The notes beneath the pieces are model-generated. The model ran no database searches, had not been told where the DNA came from, and worked only from the letters and a program-made list of their open reading frames with translations. A DNA stretch of 64,000 bases from Pseudomonadota bacterium. Lineage in GTDB: Bacteria > Pseudomonadota > Alphaproteobacteria > Rhizobiales > Xanthobacteraceae. Both the position numbers and the translations under genes were made by a program. Location of the stretch: positions 62,001 to 126,000 of the forward strand of contig JAEWHP010000042.1 in assembly GCA_023387735.1 (NCBI GenBank), given 5' to 3'. Each line of letters begins with the position of its first letter. The stretch's first letter is position 1. Positions 63,538 through 64,000 of the stretch are shown piece after piece.

Positions 63538-64000
63538 ATGGCTAAACCGTTTCCGTCGAAGACCCATATCGGCAACCACGCGCTGCATCCCGAAACCCTG
63601 ATGCTGAACTACGGCTATGATCCGCAACTGTCGGAAGGCGCCGTCAAACCGCCGGTCTTCCTGACCTCGACCTTTGTTTTCAGGACCGCCGAAGACGGAC
63701 AGGATTTCTTCGATTTCGTCTCGGGTCGGCGTGAGCCCCCCGAAGGCATGGGCGCGGGCCTGGTCTATTCGCGGTTCAACCATCCCAACAGCGAGATCGT
63801 CGAGGACAGGCTTGCCGTCTACGAACGCACCGAGAAATGCGCGCTGTTCTCTTCAGGCATGTCCGCGATCTCGACCACGATCCTGGCGTTTGTCCGCCCC
63901 GGTGACGTCATTCTGCACTCTCAGCCGCTCTATGGCGGAACGGAAACGCTGTTTGCAAAGACGCTCGCCGGACTCAATATCGGGGCGATCGGCTTTGCCG
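63538..64000 (+). CDS. Cystathionine gamma-synthase-like PLP enzyme, 3' end cut by window
   Basis: First 154 codons of a Cys/Met-metabolism PLP enzyme. The sequence is [20 protein letters not shown], then [32 protein letters not shown] and [12 protein letters not shown], which fits the cystathionine gamma-synthase/methionine gamma-lyase family, and the PLP-contact motif YGGTET is visible. The lysine that binds PLP lies beyond the window. Starts 72 bases past the ABC ATPase stop with GCGAGG just before the ATG. Substrate cannot be determined. Confidence 0.88.
   Translation, partial: MAKPFPSKTHIGNHALHPETLMLNYGYDPQLSEGAVKPPVFLTSTFVFRTAEDGQDFFDFVSGRREPPEGMGAGLVYSRFNHPNSEIVEDRLAVYERTEKCALFSSGMSAISTTILAFVRPGDVILHSQPLYGGTETLFAKTLAGLNIGAIGFA

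Overview
This GC-rich 64 kb window looks like chromosome from an alphaproteobacterium of the Rhizobiales, most likely Bradyrhizobium or a close relative. The inference rests on family content (DUF992 and DUF1269 proteins, a fused cytochrome oxidase I-III, TRAP and hydantoinase genes, a HutF-type histidine pathway) and on tightly overlapping ATGA/GTGA operons. No rRNA, tRNA, insertion sequence, phage gene or CRISPR array was seen. Coding density is high and the genes are metabolic, transport and stress genes.

Layout. (1) 0-10 kb: a catabolic neighbourhood with a Baeyer-Villiger-type monooxygenase (cut by the window start), a DsbA/kappa-GST-fold isomerase-like protein, a class II aldolase family protein, a three-GAF-repeat protein, an ABC importer of the nitrate/sulfonate/taurine type, an epoxide hydrolase and a ketopantoate-reductase-like enzyme. 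(2) 10-18.4 kb: membrane and stress genes (Bax-inhibitor-1, a frameshifted membrane protein, DUF1269, a membrane-anchored metallophosphoesterase, an AI-2E/PerM exporter), then two NarL-type response regulators and one histidine kinase. (3) 18.9-28.9 kb: an RND efflux pair, two tandem ArcD-like antiporters with arginine deiminase, an outer-membrane barrel and a small secreted protein. (4) 29.1-34.6 kb: a compact seven-gene Mrp/Mbh-type cation/proton antiporter operon. (5) 34.7-42.7 kb: two small secreted proteins, a terminal oxidase cluster (subunit II, fused I-III, a small subunit, CtaG and a CopD/HemJ-like protein), a DUF2231 protein and a ferric-reductase-like flavocytochrome. (6) 42.7-46.8 kb: an alpha/beta hydrolase, a GntP-type permease and a patatin. 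(7) 47-54 kb: hydantoinase genes hyuAB divergent from a TRAP transporter. (8) 54-63.5 kb: the histidine utilisation genes hutIHU divergent from hutFC, followed by a second ABC importer. A cystathionine gamma-synthase-like gene runs off the end.

How it fits together. The right half reads as a nitrogen-scavenging region: HutH, HutU, HutI and HutF would take histidine to N-formylglutamate under HutC control, and HyuAB would open cyclic amides. Three uptake operons (both ABC importers and the TRAP system) carry sequences matching the sigma-54 GG-N10-GC promoter pattern, which would place uptake under nitrogen control. The middle part (arginine deiminase with antiporters, the Mrp-type antiporter, the terminal oxidase) suggests ion and pH homeostasis plus respiration. 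The most notable specifics are an Mrp operon in archaeal Mbh-like order whose second large subunit has Ala where its partner has the conserved TM5 Glu, the triple-GAF protein, a one-base frameshift in a membrane-protein gene, the sigma-54-like promoters, and a clear 7-4-7 HutC-type operator between hutI and hutF.
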